From positions 99,861,908-99,925,907 of the forward strand of contig OX352763.1 in assembly GCA_947095585.1 (NCBI GenBank): a stretch of DNA of 64,000 nucleotides, read 5' to 3'. Both the position numbers and the translations under genes were made by a program. Below, in pieces: positions 63,545 through 64,000 of this stretch (position 1 is the stretch's first letter; each line of letters opens with the position of its first letter). The notes beneath the pieces were generated by a model. That model saw only the letters and a list, made by a program, of their open reading frames with translations. It did not search any database and was not told the origin of the DNA. Source of the stretch: Nephrocerus scutellatus (Eukaryota; Arthropoda; Insecta; Diptera; Pipunculidae).

Positions 63545-63850
63545 ACATCTTGAATCTTTGAATTATTGGAGAAAGTCTTCTTAGAGTTTTAATTCTCTTA
63601 TTATTTATAGTGCCGCACAAACAATACAACTAATGAAAGCAGCTCGAACTACATATTTGTAATATCATAGATTCACAAATGTGAAGTTCTCTCTACTCAT
63701 TCTTCCTCAACCACCAGCCAATGTCCCGTAAAAATCAACTTATGACACAAGAAGCTCAAGACCTAAATCTGCACATAATCTTCTTCTAAAATAATTATTT
63801 GCTATACGAATACTGGCATATACCTTATATAAATCGTTAGACTGCCAGAA
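63545..63850. repeat. Dispersed ~300 bp repeat, copy 2
   Basis: Same order of shared words as 57385-57692 (CATCTTGAATC, CACAAACAATACAACTAATG, TAATATCATAGATTCACAAA, GTGAAGTTCTCTCTACTCA, ATACGAATACTGGCATATAC). Both copies are on the same strand. The two bracket the LOA-like LINE by several kb, so a segmental duplication is as likely as two transposon copies. Confidence 0.8.
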
Positions 63851-64000
63851 AGATCCACATATTGGGGGCCACACATGGATGAGTGCGACTTTATCGGAAG
63901 TCAACACTGAAAAACTCTCTTGTAAAGTGTAGTGCACATAAGATATTGAGTTCGGAGCGCTCTTATTGCATTGAATGAACAAAAAAACATTTTCAAGTTA

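Overview
This 64 kb window is eukaryotic, AT-rich and built almost entirely from interspersed repeats. I found no complete host protein-coding gene that I can defend. The element mix points to an insect, most likely a fly: RTE-, LOA/I-, R1- and CR1/Jockey-type non-LTR retrotransposons, a Tc1 transposon with about 230 bp inverted repeats, Helitrons with a RepHel helicase, a tRNA-derived SINE, and hAT-like and MITE elements. The species cannot be fixed from sequence alone. All family assignments come from reading motifs by eye; no search was run.

Layout. 1-9.4 kb: a diverged tandem repeat, old endonuclease fragments of one LINE family (1.5 kb and 7.2-7.6 kb) and a ~1.1 kb array of ~115 bp units (4.9-6.0 kb) running into an arginine/glutamate-coding low-complexity block. 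9.7-12.2 kb: a decayed RTE-like LINE. 13.5-20.8 kb: a tRNA-SINE, a 105 bp minisatellite, a CR1-like LINE inserted inside a Jockey-like LINE, and a LOA-like LINE remnant. 22.2-24.3 kb: a short-period repeat split by an internally deleted LINE (ORF1 plus 3' end only) with exact 14 bp target-site duplications. 25-28.9 kb: a second SINE, a 'family A' repeat and a Helitron fragment. 29.1-30.8 kb: a 1,648 bp hAT-like element (8 bp duplication) holding a 265 bp MITE. 32-36 kb: R1-like LINE fragments. 36.1-37.7 kb: a full-length but disabled Tc1 transposon. 38.8-45.5 kb: a Jockey/CR1-like LINE carrying a nested RTE copy, then a near full-length RTE with an intact 999-codon endonuclease/reverse transcriptase ORF. 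47.4-50 kb: a Helitron with a broken helicase and a nested family A copy. 52-64 kb: another family A copy, a second Jockey-like LINE, a third RTE copy with 12 bp duplications, a perfect 148 bp tandem duplication, a 2.8 kb LOA-like LINE with an 11 bp duplication, and a weak candidate promoter/first exon near the right end.

How the parts relate. Several families recur: RTE x3 plus a divergent relative, Jockey-like x4, LOA-like x3, family A x4, SINE x2, Helitron x2. Copies can be compared inside the window, and four insertions are bounded to the base by target-site duplications. The RTE ORF at 42288-45287 is the only long intact coding region and is the best candidate for recent activity. Its two 5'-truncated relatives are insertions of the same family. 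The sequence reads as a nested archive of transposon insertions, either intergenic, intronic or pericentromeric.
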